Made by a program: the position numbers and the translations under genes
Source of the DNA: Desulfoferula sp040751985
GTDB taxonomy: Bacteria > Desulfobacterota > Desulfarculia > Desulfarculales > Desulfarculaceae
Reading direction: 5' to 3'
Length of the DNA: 64,000 bases
Assembly (NCBI GenBank): GCA_040751985.1
Contig: JBFMFU010000088.1
Location: 55,272 to 119,271, forward strand
Part shown: positions 8,158 to 16,882 of the stretch, piece after piece
Position numbering within the stretch: the first letter of the stretch is position 1
Layout: every line of letters starts with the position of its first letter
Notes under the pieces: generated by a model
The model's database searches: none
What the model was told of the DNA's origin: nothing
Seen by the model: the letters and a program-made list of their open reading frames with translations, nothing else

Positions 8158-10266
8158 CTAGCGCGCCGGGGCCGTGCCCGACTCCTGCGGGTACACCGCG
8201 CCCGAGGGCGCGGCCGGTGTGCGCTGCTCTGGGAAGGCCTGGGGCCGGGGCTGGCTGGTGGGCGTCGGGCTGCCCTCGCTGGCCGGGGGCGGGGGCGTGG
8301 CCGGCGCCCGCCGGTCAGACTCCTGCACCGGCCGGAAGCGGCCGTTCTTGCCCACCGTGTAGATGGTCAGCCCTTGGGTTAGATGCCGCTCGGCGTCCAT
8401 GCGTATGAGGCCGCAGACCCCGGCCAGGCCCTGCAGGCCCAACAAGGCCTGGCGCATGGCCGAGCGGGTGCGGGGCGGCTGGCTCACCGCCAGCAGCCGA
8501 CGCAGCACCAGGGCCGAGTCATAGGCCTGGGCCTCCAGCAGGCCCGGCGTGCGTCCCACGGCCGCCTGGTAGTCGCGCACGAAGGCGCGCACCTCGGGCC
8601 GGGGCGAGGCCGGATCAAAGGACACCGGAATGACCACGTTGCCCATGAAGCGGCTGGCCTGGCGCAGCAGCTCGGGGCTGAACCACAGGCTGGTGCCCAT
8701 CACCGTCAGATGGCCCAGGTCGAAGAAGTAGAGCTGGGGCAGCAGCATGGCCGCCCGCTCCGGCCCGTCGGGCATGAACAGGGCATCGAAGTTGTAGTGG
8801 GGCTTGGGCGCGTCCGGGGCGCCGGGACGGAAGTGCCTGGGCGGCAGGCCGGCGATGCGCTTGACCAGGGACGCGAAGTCCTTGGTCTCCAAGGGGTAGC
8901 TCTCCATCAACACCACCTGGGCGCCGTACTGGGGAGCCAGGCGCAGGAAAAGCTGCATGAAGCCTTTGCCATAGGCGTTATCCGGGGCGATGACCGCCAG
9001 GCGCCGTTTGCCGCGCAGGTTCACCGTCTCCTGCAGCAGGGCCCGTATTTGCTGGTCCGGAGTCAGGGAGTTCTGGAACACGAAGGAGCCAGCCTTGGTG
9101 ATGCCCTCCACCTGACTCAGGGTGATCAGGGGCGCCTCCTTGGCCTGGGCCTGGCGGGCGGCGGCCAGGGAGGTGGCCGCGCCCATGGGCCCGATGATGG
9201 CCATGGCCTTGCGCTCGTCCACCAGACGCGCCACCGCCGCGGCGGCCGCGGCCGGCTGGCTCTTGCTGTCCTCTATGTACAGGGTGGGATTGTTCCCCTG
9301 GCTTATGCTAAAAAGGCCCAGGCCCAGCTCCACCGCAGCCAGCACCTGGCGGCCGTAGGCCGCGTACTCGCCGGACAGGGGCAGGATCACCCCCACCGCG
9401 CTGGGGTTGACCAGGCGAGCCTGATTAAGCTCCTCGCCCAGGGCCTTGATCTGGTACTGCAGGCCGGGGCTCACCGGCAGGCCCTGGGCCTGGCTCAGGG
9501 TGGCCGCCGCCTCGTCCAGGCGGCCCTCGCGCATCTGGGCCCGGGCCAGGGCCAACAACAGCGCCCCGTTGACCGCCGGGGGCCGCGGCCGGCCCAGGAG
9601 CTGCTCCAGCTCCCGCACCGTGGCCCGCGAGGCCACCTGGCCCAGCTGCAGCTCCAGGTTGGGCGTCACCTGACCCTCGGTGGCGATGATCTCCAGCACC
9701 GTCTCCGTGGCCTGCCCCCACTTGGCCATGCGCACCTGGCTGGCCTGCAGCGTCTTGAGGGCCTGCAGCCGTTCTTGGCTGCGCAGGGGCCGCGGCGGCT
9801 GAGCCAGGAACATCTTGAGATAGGACTCGACCTGGGCGCTGCGCTCCAGCTTGTAGTCCAGTTCTGCGCGCAGCAGCCCGGCCTCCACCCGCACATCCGG
9901 CGAGCCGCCGGACGGCGGCATCTGGCGCAGCACCTCCACCGCCTGGTCGCGCAGGCCGGCCCCGGCCAGGGACTTGGCCAGGCCCAAACGGATGCGAACC
10001 TCCTGCTCGGCCCCGGGGCCCTTGAGCAGGGCGGCCTGGAAGGCGTCCTTGGCCAACAGGAAACGGCGGCGGGACAGGCGCTCCTGCCCCACGCTGATGA
10101 GCTGCTCAATCTCGGCCTGCAGCCTGGCCTCGGGGGTACGGCCCGCCTCGGGCGGCGTGGGCGGGGGAACCGGCGTGGGGCCGCAGGCCCCGACGGCCAG
10201 GACCAGGCCCAGCAGCAGGGCCGCCGGCAGCAGCAGCCGCAGGGCTTTTTTGAGTGCCAGATTCAA
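8158..10266 (-). CDS. Lipoprotein with TPR-like and periplasmic-binding domains (LpoA/YraM-like)
   Basis: The 702-residue product begins with a signal peptide and lipobox, giving a lipidated Cys28 (LAVGAC). Residues about 50-280 are alpha-helical and TPR-like. From about 285 (GVILPLSGEYAAYGRQVLAAVELG) it is a type I periplasmic-binding domain, and the last 50 residues are Pro-rich. This layout matches LpoA-type activators of penicillin-binding protein 1A and related outer-membrane lipoproteins; a ligand-binding role is also possible. The TTG start at 10266 is supported by AGGAGGT four bases upstream. It follows grpE by 41 bases in the hrcA-grpE operon, an unusual position. Confidence 0.8.
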   Translation of the reverse strand: MNLALKKALRLLLPAALLLGLVLAVGACGPTPVPPPTPPEAGRTPEARLQAEIEQLISVGQERLSRRRFLLAKDAFQAALLKGPGAEQEVRIRLGLAKSLAGAGLRDQAVEVLRQMPPSGGSPDVRVEAGLLRAELDYKLERSAQVESYLKMFLAQPPRPLRSQERLQALKTLQASQVRMAKWGQATETVLEIIATEGQVTPNLELQLGQVASRATVRELEQLLGRPRPPAVNGALLLALARAQMREGRLDEAAATLSQAQGLPVSPGLQYQIKALGEELNQARLVNPSAVGVILPLSGEYAAYGRQVLAAVELGLGLFSISQGNNPTLYIEDSKSQPAAAAAAVARLVDERKAMAIIGPMGAATSLAAARQAQAKEAPLITLSQVEGITKAGSFVFQNSLTPDQQIRALLQETVNLRGKRRLAVIAPDNAYGKGFMQLFLRLAPQYGAQVVLMESYPLETKDFASLVKRIAGLPPRHFRPGAPDAPKPHYNFDALFMPDGPERAAMLLPQLYFFDLGHLTVMGTSLWFSPELLRQASRFMGNVVIPVSFDPASPRPEVRAFVRDYQAAVGRTPGLLEAQAYDSALVLRRLLAVSQPPRTRSAMRQALLGLQGLAGVCGLIRMDAERHLTQGLTIYTVGKNGRFRPVQESDRRAPATPPPPASEGSPTPTSQPRPQAFPEQRTPAAPSGAVYPQESGTAPAR

Positions 10267-10307
10267 GACGACCTCCTGACTGAAGCAGACCCTCCCGCCC
10301 TTTTCGG

Positions 10308-10847
10308 CTAGGAGGGTTTCTTGCTCACCACCACCATGGCCGGTCTTAGCAGGCGGTCCTGGAAGCGATAACCTTTTTGCATCTCGCCCACCACCGTGTT
10401 CTCTTCCAGCTCCGGGTTGTCCTGCTGCATCATGGCCTCGTGCAGCACCGGGTCGAAGGGTTGGCCCATGGCCTCCACCGGTTCCAGGCCGTGGCGGCCC
10501 AGGGTTTTGAGCAGCTCGCTGTGCACCAGCTCCATGCCCTCCAGCAGGGAAGCCAGCTCCGCATTCTCCCTGGCGTGGGCCAAGGCCCGCTCCAGGTTGT
10601 CCAGCACCGGCAAAAGGTCCCTGACCAGGCCCTCGTTGGCCCGCCTCAAAAAGTCGGCTTTCTCCCGCTCCGAGCGCTTCTTGAAGTTTTCCAACTCCGC
10701 GGCCTGGCGCAGTACGCGGTCCTTGAGCTCGGCCAGCTCCGCGGCCAACTGCTCGGCGCTGGCCAGCGGGGCCTGCTCCGCGGGGGCCGCGGGCTCCGCC
10801 GCGGGCGGTTGGTCGTTCTCGGGCTGCGGGTGGGGATGCTTAATCAC
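10308..10847 (-). CDS. grpE: Heat-shock protein GrpE (DnaK nucleotide exchange factor)
   Basis: GrpE releases ADP from DnaK. The 179-residue protein has an acidic Ala/Pro-rich N terminus, a long coiled coil (about 35-90, with AELENFKKRSEREK), then LLPVLDNLERAL and a beta-rich C-terminal head with MGQPFDPVLHEAM and GYRFQDRLLRPAMVVVSK. The GTG start at 10847 lacks a strong ribosome site. It lies 60 bases downstream of hrcA. dnaK and dnaJ are not adjacent. Confidence 0.95.
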   Translation of the reverse strand: MIKHPHPQPENDQPPAAEPAAPAEQAPLASAEQLAAELAELKDRVLRQAAELENFKKRSEREKADFLRRANEGLVRDLLPVLDNLERALAHARENAELASLLEGMELVHSELLKTLGRHGLEPVEAMGQPFDPVLHEAMMQQDNPELEENTVVGEMQKGYRFQDRLLRPAMVVVSKKPS

Positions 10848-10907
10848 TGTTCAGCGGGTCCTTTCCGGATGCGCAGGTCCATTTGAGGCGGGCACGGCGG
10901 CCCGGTG

Positions 10908-11957
10908 TTACTTGGCTCTCTCGTTGAGGATGCGGCTGACCAGCCGGGCGGTGAAGTCCACCATGGGGATCACCTTGGCGTAGTCCATGCGGGTGGGGCC
11001 GATGACGCCCAGGGCGCCCATGGGTTGGCTGTCCTTGCCATAGACCGAGGTGACCAGGCTCAGGCCCTCCAGCTCGGCCAGCTCGCTCTCCGAGCCGATG
11101 AACAGCCGCACCCCGCCGGCGGCGATGGCCTTGTCTAAAAGCCGCAGCAGGGTGGAGCGCTCCTCGAAGGCCTGGAATATGCCTCGCAGCCGGGCCACGT
11201 CCTTGAACTCCGGCTGGTTCATGAGGTTGGTCTGCCCTTCGATGTACAGGTCGCCCTCCAGGCGGGGCTCCATGGCCTTCTGGCCCAGGCTCAGCGCCCG
11301 GGAGAGCACCTTGTCGAAGCGATTCTTCTCCCTGGCCATCTCCTGGGCCACCTTGCGCTTGACCTGGCTCAGGGTCAGGTCGGCCAGGAGCTGGTTGAGA
11401 TAGCGGGAGTACTTGTCCAGGTCCTCCTGGGTCAGGTCCTCCTCGGCCTGGATCACCCGGTTCTGCACGCTGCCCGAGCGGGCCACCAGCACCACCAGGA
11501 TCAGGCCCTGGGCCAGCAACACGAACTCCACGTGCCGGAACACCTCCTGCTCCGGACTGGGCGCGGCCACCAGGGCGGCCTGGCGGCTGATGCTGCTCAG
11601 GACCCGGCCGGTGCTCTTGAATATCTCGGCCAGGTCGTGCAGGGGCTTGTCGCGCAGCTGCTCGCGGATGCGCTCCTGAGCCCTTTCGTCCAACTCGCCC
11701 AGCTCCAGGATGGAGTCCACGTAAAAGCGCAGGCCGTCGGTAGTGGGCACCCGTCCGGCCGAGGCGTGGGGCTGGGACAGGTAGCCCATCTCCTCCAGGT
11801 CCAGCATGACGTTGCGGATGGTGGCCGGCGAAACGTCGATGTTTTCCTGCTTGGAGATGGTGCGCGAACCCACGGGCTCGGCGGTGGCGATGTACTGGGC
11901 CACCACCGAGGCCAGGATCAATTTAGCGCGTTGGGAAAGTTCTTCGGGCACAGGCAC
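10908..11957 (-). CDS. hrcA: Heat-inducible transcription repressor HrcA
   Basis: HrcA represses chaperone operons by binding CIRCE elements. The 349-residue protein has the N-terminal winged helix (SQRAKLILASVVAQYI, EPVGSRTIS, SPATIRNVM) and the conserved QPHASAGRVPTTDGLRFYVD segment, followed by the GAF-like dimerisation region and the C-terminal GVIGPTRMDYAKVIPMVD. The GTG start at 11957 has AGGG six bases upstream. It leads the hrcA-grpE-lipoprotein operon. No canonical CIRCE was found upstream. Confidence 0.95.
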   Translation of the reverse strand: MPVPEELSQRAKLILASVVAQYIATAEPVGSRTISKQENIDVSPATIRNVMLDLEEMGYLSQPHASAGRVPTTDGLRFYVDSILELGELDERAQERIREQLRDKPLHDLAEIFKSTGRVLSSISRQAALVAAPSPEQEVFRHVEFVLLAQGLILVVLVARSGSVQNRVIQAEEDLTQEDLDKYSRYLNQLLADLTLSQVKRKVAQEMAREKNRFDKVLSRALSLGQKAMEPRLEGDLYIEGQTNLMNQPEFKDVARLRGIFQAFEERSTLLRLLDKAIAAGGVRLFIGSESELAELEGLSLVTSVYGKDSQPMGALGVIGPTRMDYAKVIPMVDFTARLVSRILNERAK

Positions 11958-11994
11958 TTATCCCTCTACAACCTAATGAGGGAGCAACTTAAAA

Positions 11995-12023
11995 AATCTA
12001 ACAATCCACCCTGGGTATGTCAA
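11995..12023 (-). promoter_or_regulatory. Promoter for hrcA operon
   Basis: Read on the minus strand, TTGACA (12023-12018) is followed by 17 bases and TAGATT (12000-11995). The predicted start is about 30 bases before the hrcA GTG. A small inverted repeat CCCTC/GAGGG lies between start site and gene at about 11962-11982. Confidence 0.65.
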
Positions 12024-12042
12024 GCGAACCACCGGCGACGCT

Positions 12043-12897
12043 TTAGCTTTCCCGCCCCAGCCAGTCCCACAGGGCCAGGATCAGGCCCAGGTCGCCCTCG
12101 GCCAGCTCCATCTCCTGCAGGCGCAGGACGCGGAACTTCTCCAGCACCTCTTCCTGGCTGGCGCTGACCGGCCCGGCCCCCTCTACGCCCAGCAAGGCCA
12201 GGGCCTCGCCCAGCACCTCGGCCAGGTTCAGGCTCACGCCCTCCCGGCACAGGCGCAGGCCCAGGGCCCCGGCCAGGCAGCCCAGGTGGCGGCTCACCGC
12301 GGCAAAGGCGGCGCTGGCCAGCCCCTCCGCGGCCTGGCGGGTGGCCTGGGCAATGGCCTTGTCGTCCAGCCCTGGCGGCTTTTGCAGCACCCCATCGGCC
12401 CCGGCCGCACACATGGCCGCGGCGTCCGTATACAGGGCCTTGCGCGAGTAGCCCAGGGCCGCGGCCCAAGGGTGGTGCTCCCGCACCTGGGCCAGGGAGG
12501 CCAGGCCAAAGGACGGACCCTGGCCCAGCTCGGCCGCCGCCCGGCTGAAGGCCTCCTGGGCGGCCTGCACCCGGCCGTAGAGTCGGCGCAGGAACTGGTT
12601 GTCTCGTGCGCTGCCCTGCCCGTTCAGGCCTTCATAAAGCTCCTGGGCCGCAAAGCCCTGGCCCAGGGCCGGGGCCAGGTCCTCGGCCTTGGGCAGCTCG
12701 CCGGACTCGTAGCCTGGCTCGGCGCCATAGATGTCCAGCAGAAAGCACAGGCAGCGCCGGTCATTTAGTTGCCGCTGGGCGTCCTCAAAGTCCTGGGCGT
12801 AGACAAAATCCACGCCACGGAAGGCCTCGGCCGCGTTCTCCCGAAAATTGTCCAGCTCAAAGTCGGCGTCGTCGATGAAGCAAAAAACAGGACGCAT
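12043..12897 (-). CDS. Receiver-domain-like protein with large insertion
   Basis: The 284-residue protein starts like a response-regulator receiver: FCFIDDADFE with Asp9-Asp10, then CFLLDIYG with Asp55 at the phosphoacceptor position. The later receiver elements, GYSRKAL (about 149-155) and ADGVLQKP with Lys173, appear only after an extra helical stretch of roughly 70 residues (about 65-145). A further helical tail of about 100 residues follows with no recognisable DNA-binding domain. I infer a divergent receiver or a receiver-derived sensor; no kinase gene is adjacent. It is upstream of hrcA but has its own transcription start region. Confidence 0.6.
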   Translation of the reverse strand: MRPVFCFIDDADFELDNFRENAAEAFRGVDFVYAQDFEDAQRQLNDRRCLCFLLDIYGAEPGYESGELPKAEDLAPALGQGFAAQELYEGLNGQGSARDNQFLRRLYGRVQAAQEAFSRAAAELGQGPSFGLASLAQVREHHPWAAALGYSRKALYTDAAAMCAAGADGVLQKPPGLDDKAIAQATRQAAEGLASAAFAAVSRHLGCLAGALGLRLCREGVSLNLAEVLGEALALLGVEGAGPVSASQEEVLEKFRVLRLQEMELAEGDLGLILALWDWLGRES

Positions 12898-13080
12898 GGG
12901 CCAGGCCCTCCAGGGGGAGCAGTGGGTGATCGCGCAGCAGCTTTATATATCTTTGCACCCCCGGCCGCCCGATGCAATGCCGGGAAGCTTGACCCTGGCC
13001 GCAGGGGGTGCTAAGCAATCCCCACAAGCTATAGGCCTTTGCCTAGCCTTTTGATCTACATTGCTTTTCAGGAGGATGCC

Positions 13081-13425
13081 ATGAAAAACGTCGCCATCGT
13101 GGGTTGCGGCTCTTATATGTCCACCGGCTACGGCTGCCCGGGCGAGTGGCGCTGCCTCAAGGCCGCGGCCATGGGCGAAGGCAAGTTCGCGGAGCCGGTG
13201 AAGGTGGTGGCCTTCCACACCTGCCACTGTCCGGGCCGCAACACCGCGCCCAACATCGGCATGGCCGTCAAGATCTCGGAGGTCAAGCCCGACGCGGTGT
13301 ACCTGAGCAGTTGCCTGGCCAACGCCAGGCCCGGCTGCCCCTACACCACCCCCCAGGAGATGGCCGAGGTCATCACGGCCAAGACCGGCCTGCCGGTGAT
13401 CCTGGGCACCCACGACTATCATTAG
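13081..13425 (+). CDS. CGGC domain-containing protein
   Basis: The 114-residue protein matches the small CGGC-type family of putative metal-binding proteins, with an N-terminal VAIVGCGSYM, a Cys-rich middle (GCPGEWRC), HTCHCPGRN, and LSSCL near the C terminus. Members are frequent in anaerobes and have no established function. The ATG at 13081 is preceded by a strong AGGAGG five bases upstream; the frame opens earlier, at 13039, without such a site. A radical SAM gene follows 111 bases downstream. Confidence 0.75.
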   Translation: MKNVAIVGCGSYMSTGYGCPGEWRCLKAAAMGEGKFAEPVKVVAFHTCHCPGRNTAPNIGMAVKISEVKPDAVYLSSCLANARPGCPYTTPQEMAEVITAKTGLPVILGTHDYH

Positions 13426-13536
13426 CCCCCTGCCCGCTTCATCAGGCCCTCCACCGCCCGCGGGGAGGGCCTCGGCTTGCACGGCGGCCGCCGGCGCCCT
13501 ATATATAAAGGCGGACCCCGCACCCCGGAGACAACC

Positions 13537-14433
13537 ATGGATTGCGCCAGCGAACCCCAGGGCTTCCACTACGTGGGCCACTGCATCCGGCCGCCCAGCG
13601 AGGCCGACTCCATCCTGATCCAGGCCACCCTGGGCTGCTCGCACAACAAGTGCGCCTTCTGCGGCACCTACACCGACAAGCGCTTCGCCATCAAGGACCA
13701 GGCCATCCTGGAGCAGGACCTGGCCTTCGCCGCCCGCTACTGCCACCGCCAGCGCCGGGTGTTCGTCATGGACGGCGACGCCCTGATCATGCCTATGAAG
13801 CGCTGGGAGTGGCTGCTGAGCCAAATCAAGGAGAAATTGCCTTGGGTGACGCGGGTGGGGGCCTACGCCAACTCCAAGAGCATCGCCATGAAGAGCGATC
13901 AGGACCTGCGCCGGCTAAAGGAGCTGGGCCTGGGCATCCTCTACTACGGCGTGGAGAGCGGCCATCCCCAGGTGCTCAAGGATATTGTGAAGGGCGCCAC
14001 CCCGGAGAAGCTCATCAGCCAGGGCCAGCGGGTCAAGGCCGCGGGCATCAAGCTCAGCGTCACGGTGCTCCTGGGCGTGGGCGGCACCAAGCTGAGCCTG
14101 GAGCACGCCCGGGCCACCGGCGAACTGCTCACGGCCATGGGCCCGGACTACGTGGGCGCCCTGACCCTGATGCTGATTCCGGGCACGCCTCTGTGCGACG
14201 CCTTTGAGCGCGGCGAGTTTCAGTTGCCTGACGCCAGGGGCATGCTCCTGGAGCTGCGGGAGATGATCGCGCACACGGACCTCCAGGGCGGGCTATTCTA
14301 CTCCAACCACGCCTCCAACTACCTGCCTATCAAGGCCAGCCTGCCCCGTGACCAGGAGGCGGCCGTGGCGCTCATCGACAAGGCCCTGCGCGGCAAGTTG
14401 GGGCTCAAGCCGGAGTGGCTGCGGGCGCTGTAA
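13537..14433 (+). CDS. Radical SAM protein (COG1032-like)
   Basis: The 298-residue protein has a 4Fe-4S radical SAM core with Cys34, Cys39 and Cys42 in TLGCSHNKCAFCGTY. This CX4CX2C spacing, rather than CX3CX2C, is seen in a COG1032 subgroup. Downstream strands follow the usual barrel (FVMDGDALIM, VGAYANSKSI, LGILYYGVESGH, SVTVLLGVGG). No cobalamin-binding or C-terminal SPASM domain is evident. The substrate is unknown. The ATG at 13537 has CGGAG seven bases upstream; an in-frame upstream extension to 13477 has no ribosome site. Confidence 0.85.
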   Translation: MDCASEPQGFHYVGHCIRPPSEADSILIQATLGCSHNKCAFCGTYTDKRFAIKDQAILEQDLAFAARYCHRQRRVFVMDGDALIMPMKRWEWLLSQIKEKLPWVTRVGAYANSKSIAMKSDQDLRRLKELGLGILYYGVESGHPQVLKDIVKGATPEKLISQGQRVKAAGIKLSVTVLLGVGGTKLSLEHARATGELLTAMGPDYVGALTLMLIPGTPLCDAFERGEFQLPDARGMLLELREMIAHTDLQGGLFYSNHASNYLPIKASLPRDQEAAVALIDKALRGKLGLKPEWLRAL

Positions 14434-14515
14434 ACTGACGCGTAATATAAAGGCGAGACAACTTGGTCTTGGTGCGGGGGCGGGGTTCAGCCCTGCCTTT
14501 CGGCGTCTATTCCGC

Positions 14516-15136
14516 TCAACGCAACAGCCCCTGCAGCTTGGCCGCCGTGGGCAGGGGAACCAGAAAATAATAATTGATGCATAGCGAAAAATCCGTGCCG
14601 CTCTTGGGCTCGCGCAGGCAGACCACGCCCATCTCCGGCCAGAGCATGAAGATGACCTGGTTTTCGCAGCCGTACAGGCCGCACTGCCGGGCGATCCTCT
14701 TGAGTATGCTGATGGCCTTGTCCGGCAGGGCCTTCTGGACCTCCTCCTGGGGCAGATGCTTCTCCAGAAAGTCCTTGCCCCGGATGAACAGCGCCTTGCC
14801 CAGCGAGGTGCAGCGGGGCGGGATGTAGTCCGGGCACTGCGCCCCCAGGCGCCGGTCAAAGGAGGCCATGGAGCGGTTGTGCTGCTTGAGCTTGGCGCTG
14901 GTGGAGGCGTCGCGGATGCGCCAGGAGGGCCCGCCCTCGGGATAGGGTCGGTAGCGCAGCAAGACGTAGATGCAGTTGTTGCACTTTATTTGTTCGCCGT
15001 ACTTGGCCCGCATCTCGGATATGCGCTGCTGCCAGAGCTTGTAACTATCCAGCTCGCCGGCGGCCAAGGCCAGGCCGGGCAGCAGCAGCGTTGCCACGGC
15101 CAAGGCGATGATGGCCGTTTTGGTTCCCGTGTGCAT
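14516..15136 (-). CDS. Secreted Cys-containing protein of unknown function
   Basis: The 206-residue product has a clear signal peptide (positive N terminus, hydrophobic 8-24, cleavage near LALA-AG). The mature part has about eight Cys, including CNNC (52-55), QCPDYIPPRC and QCGLYGC, consistent with disulfides or a metal site in the periplasm. I do not recognise the family. The ATG at 15136 follows AAAGGTGGG; a longer frame to 15310 runs into the upstream gene and would bury the signal peptide. It lies 46 bases downstream of another unknown gene on the same strand. Confidence 0.6.
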   Translation of the reverse strand: MHTGTKTAIIALAVATLLLPGLALAAGELDSYKLWQQRISEMRAKYGEQIKCNNCIYVLLRYRPYPEGGPSWRIRDASTSAKLKQHNRSMASFDRRLGAQCPDYIPPRCTSLGKALFIRGKDFLEKHLPQEEVQKALPDKAISILKRIARQCGLYGCENQVIFMLWPEMGVVCLREPKSGTDFSLCINYYFLVPLPTAAKLQGLLR

Positions 15137-15182
15137 AAGCCCACCTTTGGGGGGAGGCAGCAACAGGGCTGCCCGCGGTCTT

Positions 15183-15791
15183 CTAGCGGGGCGGGGCGGC
15201 TGGCTGAGTCGGAGCCGCTTGGGGCTGCGGCGGCGTTTGGTTCTGCGCCTGCCGGCCGAATCTCTGCTGCAGGTAATCCTCGGCCAGCCGTTTGAGGTCG
15301 CGGGAGTCAAGGTCCACCACCCGCCACTGGTCCTCAGTGCGGCGCATGCCCATGCGCAGCCGCCGCTTCTTCTCCGGCTCCTTCAGCACCACCAGGGCGT
15401 ATTCGCCGTTGACCAGCACGCTGGCGGCCACGGCCAGGGTGAAGGAGCTGGGCAGGTCGCGCCGCTCCGTGTCTTCGACGGCCTTGATGACGCGCGCCCT
15501 TACCTGGTCGGTCAGCGGGCCCATGAAGGCCCCCACCAGGCCCTTGACCATGTTGCGGGTGTTGTCGTCGTTGCGCTCGCGGGGCACCACCATCTCCACG
15601 ATGGCGTCCTTCTGGCTCAGGACGATGGCGTCCACATCCACATAGGACAGGAACAGGCGCGGGTCGTGGTTGTTGATGGCCCGGCCGATCTGGTACAGGG
15701 CCCAGCGCGGGCTGCTCAGCAGGTAGTGGGTGCTCCAAAAGGCCGCGCCGGCCAGCACCACCAGTAGTATCCAGGGCCAGAACCGGCGCAT
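15183..15791 (-). CDS. DUF2939-like single-pass membrane protein
   Basis: The 202-residue protein has one N-terminal membrane segment (about 5-25, WPWILLVVLAGAAFW) and an exported domain. RWALYQIGRAINNHDPRLFLSYVDVDAIV resembles the DUF2939 pattern, and a Pro/Gln-rich tail ends the protein. The function is unknown. It is two bases downstream of the 76-residue gene and 46 bases upstream of the secreted Cys protein, so the three probably form one transcript. Confidence 0.65.
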   Translation of the reverse strand: MRRFWPWILLVVLAGAAFWSTHYLLSSPRWALYQIGRAINNHDPRLFLSYVDVDAIVLSQKDAIVEMVVPRERNDDNTRNMVKGLVGAFMGPLTDQVRARVIKAVEDTERRDLPSSFTLAVAASVLVNGEYALVVLKEPEKKRRLRMGMRRTEDQWRVVDLDSRDLKRLAEDYLQQRFGRQAQNQTPPQPQAAPTQPAAPPR

Positions 15792-15793
15792 GC

Positions 15794-16024
15794 TCAGTCT
15801 CCCTCCAGGCTGGAGGCCGCGGCCGGGGCGGCCGGAGTCATGCCGTCCTTGCTGAAGAGCACCTCGCCCACCACCCGGTCGGCCACGTCGGCCGCCTCCA
15901 GCAGCAACTCCACCTTTTCGATCATCTCCAGGCGCAGTTCCTCGCCGGCGTTGCCAAAGGCGTCGGCCCAGGCGCCGGACTCCAGGAACTCCTTGAACTG
16001 CTGCAGGTCTTGGGTCTTGAGCAT
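15794..16024 (-). CDS. Small hypothetical protein (76 residues)
   Basis: An acidic, helical 76-residue product beginning MLKTQDLQQFKEFLESGAW and ending in an Ala/Pro-rich tail. No domain or membrane segment is visible. Support comes from its tight packing with the next gene (two-base gap) and protein-like composition; the ribosome site is weak. The function is unknown. Confidence 0.5.
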   Translation of the reverse strand: MLKTQDLQQFKEFLESGAWADAFGNAGEELRLEMIEKVELLLEAADVADRVVGEVLFSKDGMTPAAPAAASSLEGD

Positions 16025-16072
16025 GGCGTGAGTATAGGACCGGTGGGCAGGGGTGTCAATGAAAGGCGGCCT

Positions 16073-16879
16073 TTAGGCCTGGGCCTCTACGCGCACCGGC
16101 AGGCCGAAAACCCGGCCTGGAGCCAGGCCCAAGTGCGTGCGCAGGTCGCCCTTATTCAGGGCCAGCTCCAGGCGGCCCAGGCTGTTGAACACCGCCACCG
16201 CCTGGCCCGCCGCGGCCTGGGCGTAGGCCAGGCTGATGCCCTGGATGACCACCCCCTGGAAACTGATACGCGCTGTCCTGCCGGCCAGGAATGCCTCCAC
16301 CTGGGGCGGCGTCAGGTTGGTCATCAGGTTGCCGAAGCGGTCCGCGGCCAGTACCTGGCCCAGCAGCGCCCCGCCCTCCTGTATCGGCTGGGGCCATTCC
16401 AGGCGCAGAGGGTCCTGGATGCGCGGGCCCAGGCTCTCGATGGCCCGGCCGCAGGCCAGGTGCGCGGCCGTTGGCGCGAACACGTCGCGGCCGTGGAAGG
16501 TGGCCGAGACCGGCTGGCGCATGAGCGACGGGTCGGTGATTTGATAGGCCCGGGCCTGAGGGTCTGCCAACAGGGCGGCGGTGAACAGGCCGTTGTCCGG
16601 CCCCACCCAGCGCATGTCCGCCGCGGCCAGGGCCAGGGCGCGGCGCTGGCTGCCCACGCCTGGGTCCACCACGGCCAGGTGCACCGCGCCGGCCGGGAAC
16701 ACGCCCAGCACCTGCTCCAGCACCAGGGCCCCGGCGCGCACGTCCTGCGGCCACAGGTCGTGGGCCAAGTCCACCAGCCGGACCTGGGGGCAGATGCCCA
16801 GGATCACGCCCTTCATCAGGCCCACGAACACGGACGCGCCGAAATCGCTGGTCAGGGTGATGATGGGCAGGCGCGACAT
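16073..16879 (-). CDS. S-adenosyl-L-methionine hydroxide adenosyltransferase (DUF62 family)
   Basis: This family, related to fluorinase and chlorinase, hydrolyses SAM to adenosine and methionine. The 268-residue protein has TLTSDFG at the N terminus, the catalytic-type residues Asp72 and Arg79 in VDPGVGSQRR, GPDNGLF near 93-99 and His129 in TFHGRD. This is the Asp-Arg-His set of the hydroxide adenosyltransferases rather than the halogenases. It lies three bases downstream of the sirtuin gene on the same strand. Confidence 0.88.
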   Translation of the reverse strand: MSRLPIITLTSDFGASVFVGLMKGVILGICPQVRLVDLAHDLWPQDVRAGALVLEQVLGVFPAGAVHLAVVDPGVGSQRRALALAAADMRWVGPDNGLFTAALLADPQARAYQITDPSLMRQPVSATFHGRDVFAPTAAHLACGRAIESLGPRIQDPLRLEWPQPIQEGGALLGQVLAADRFGNLMTNLTPPQVEAFLAGRTARISFQGVVIQGISLAYAQAAAGQAVAVFNSLGRLELALNKGDLRTHLGLAPGRVFGLPVRVEAQA

Positions 16880-16882
16880 GGC

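Noticed and set aside
11950..12030. CIRCE element upstream of hrcA
   Set aside because: The palindrome TTAGCACTC-N9-GAGTGCTAA is absent; the CCCTC/GAGGG repeat is too short and wrongly spaced.
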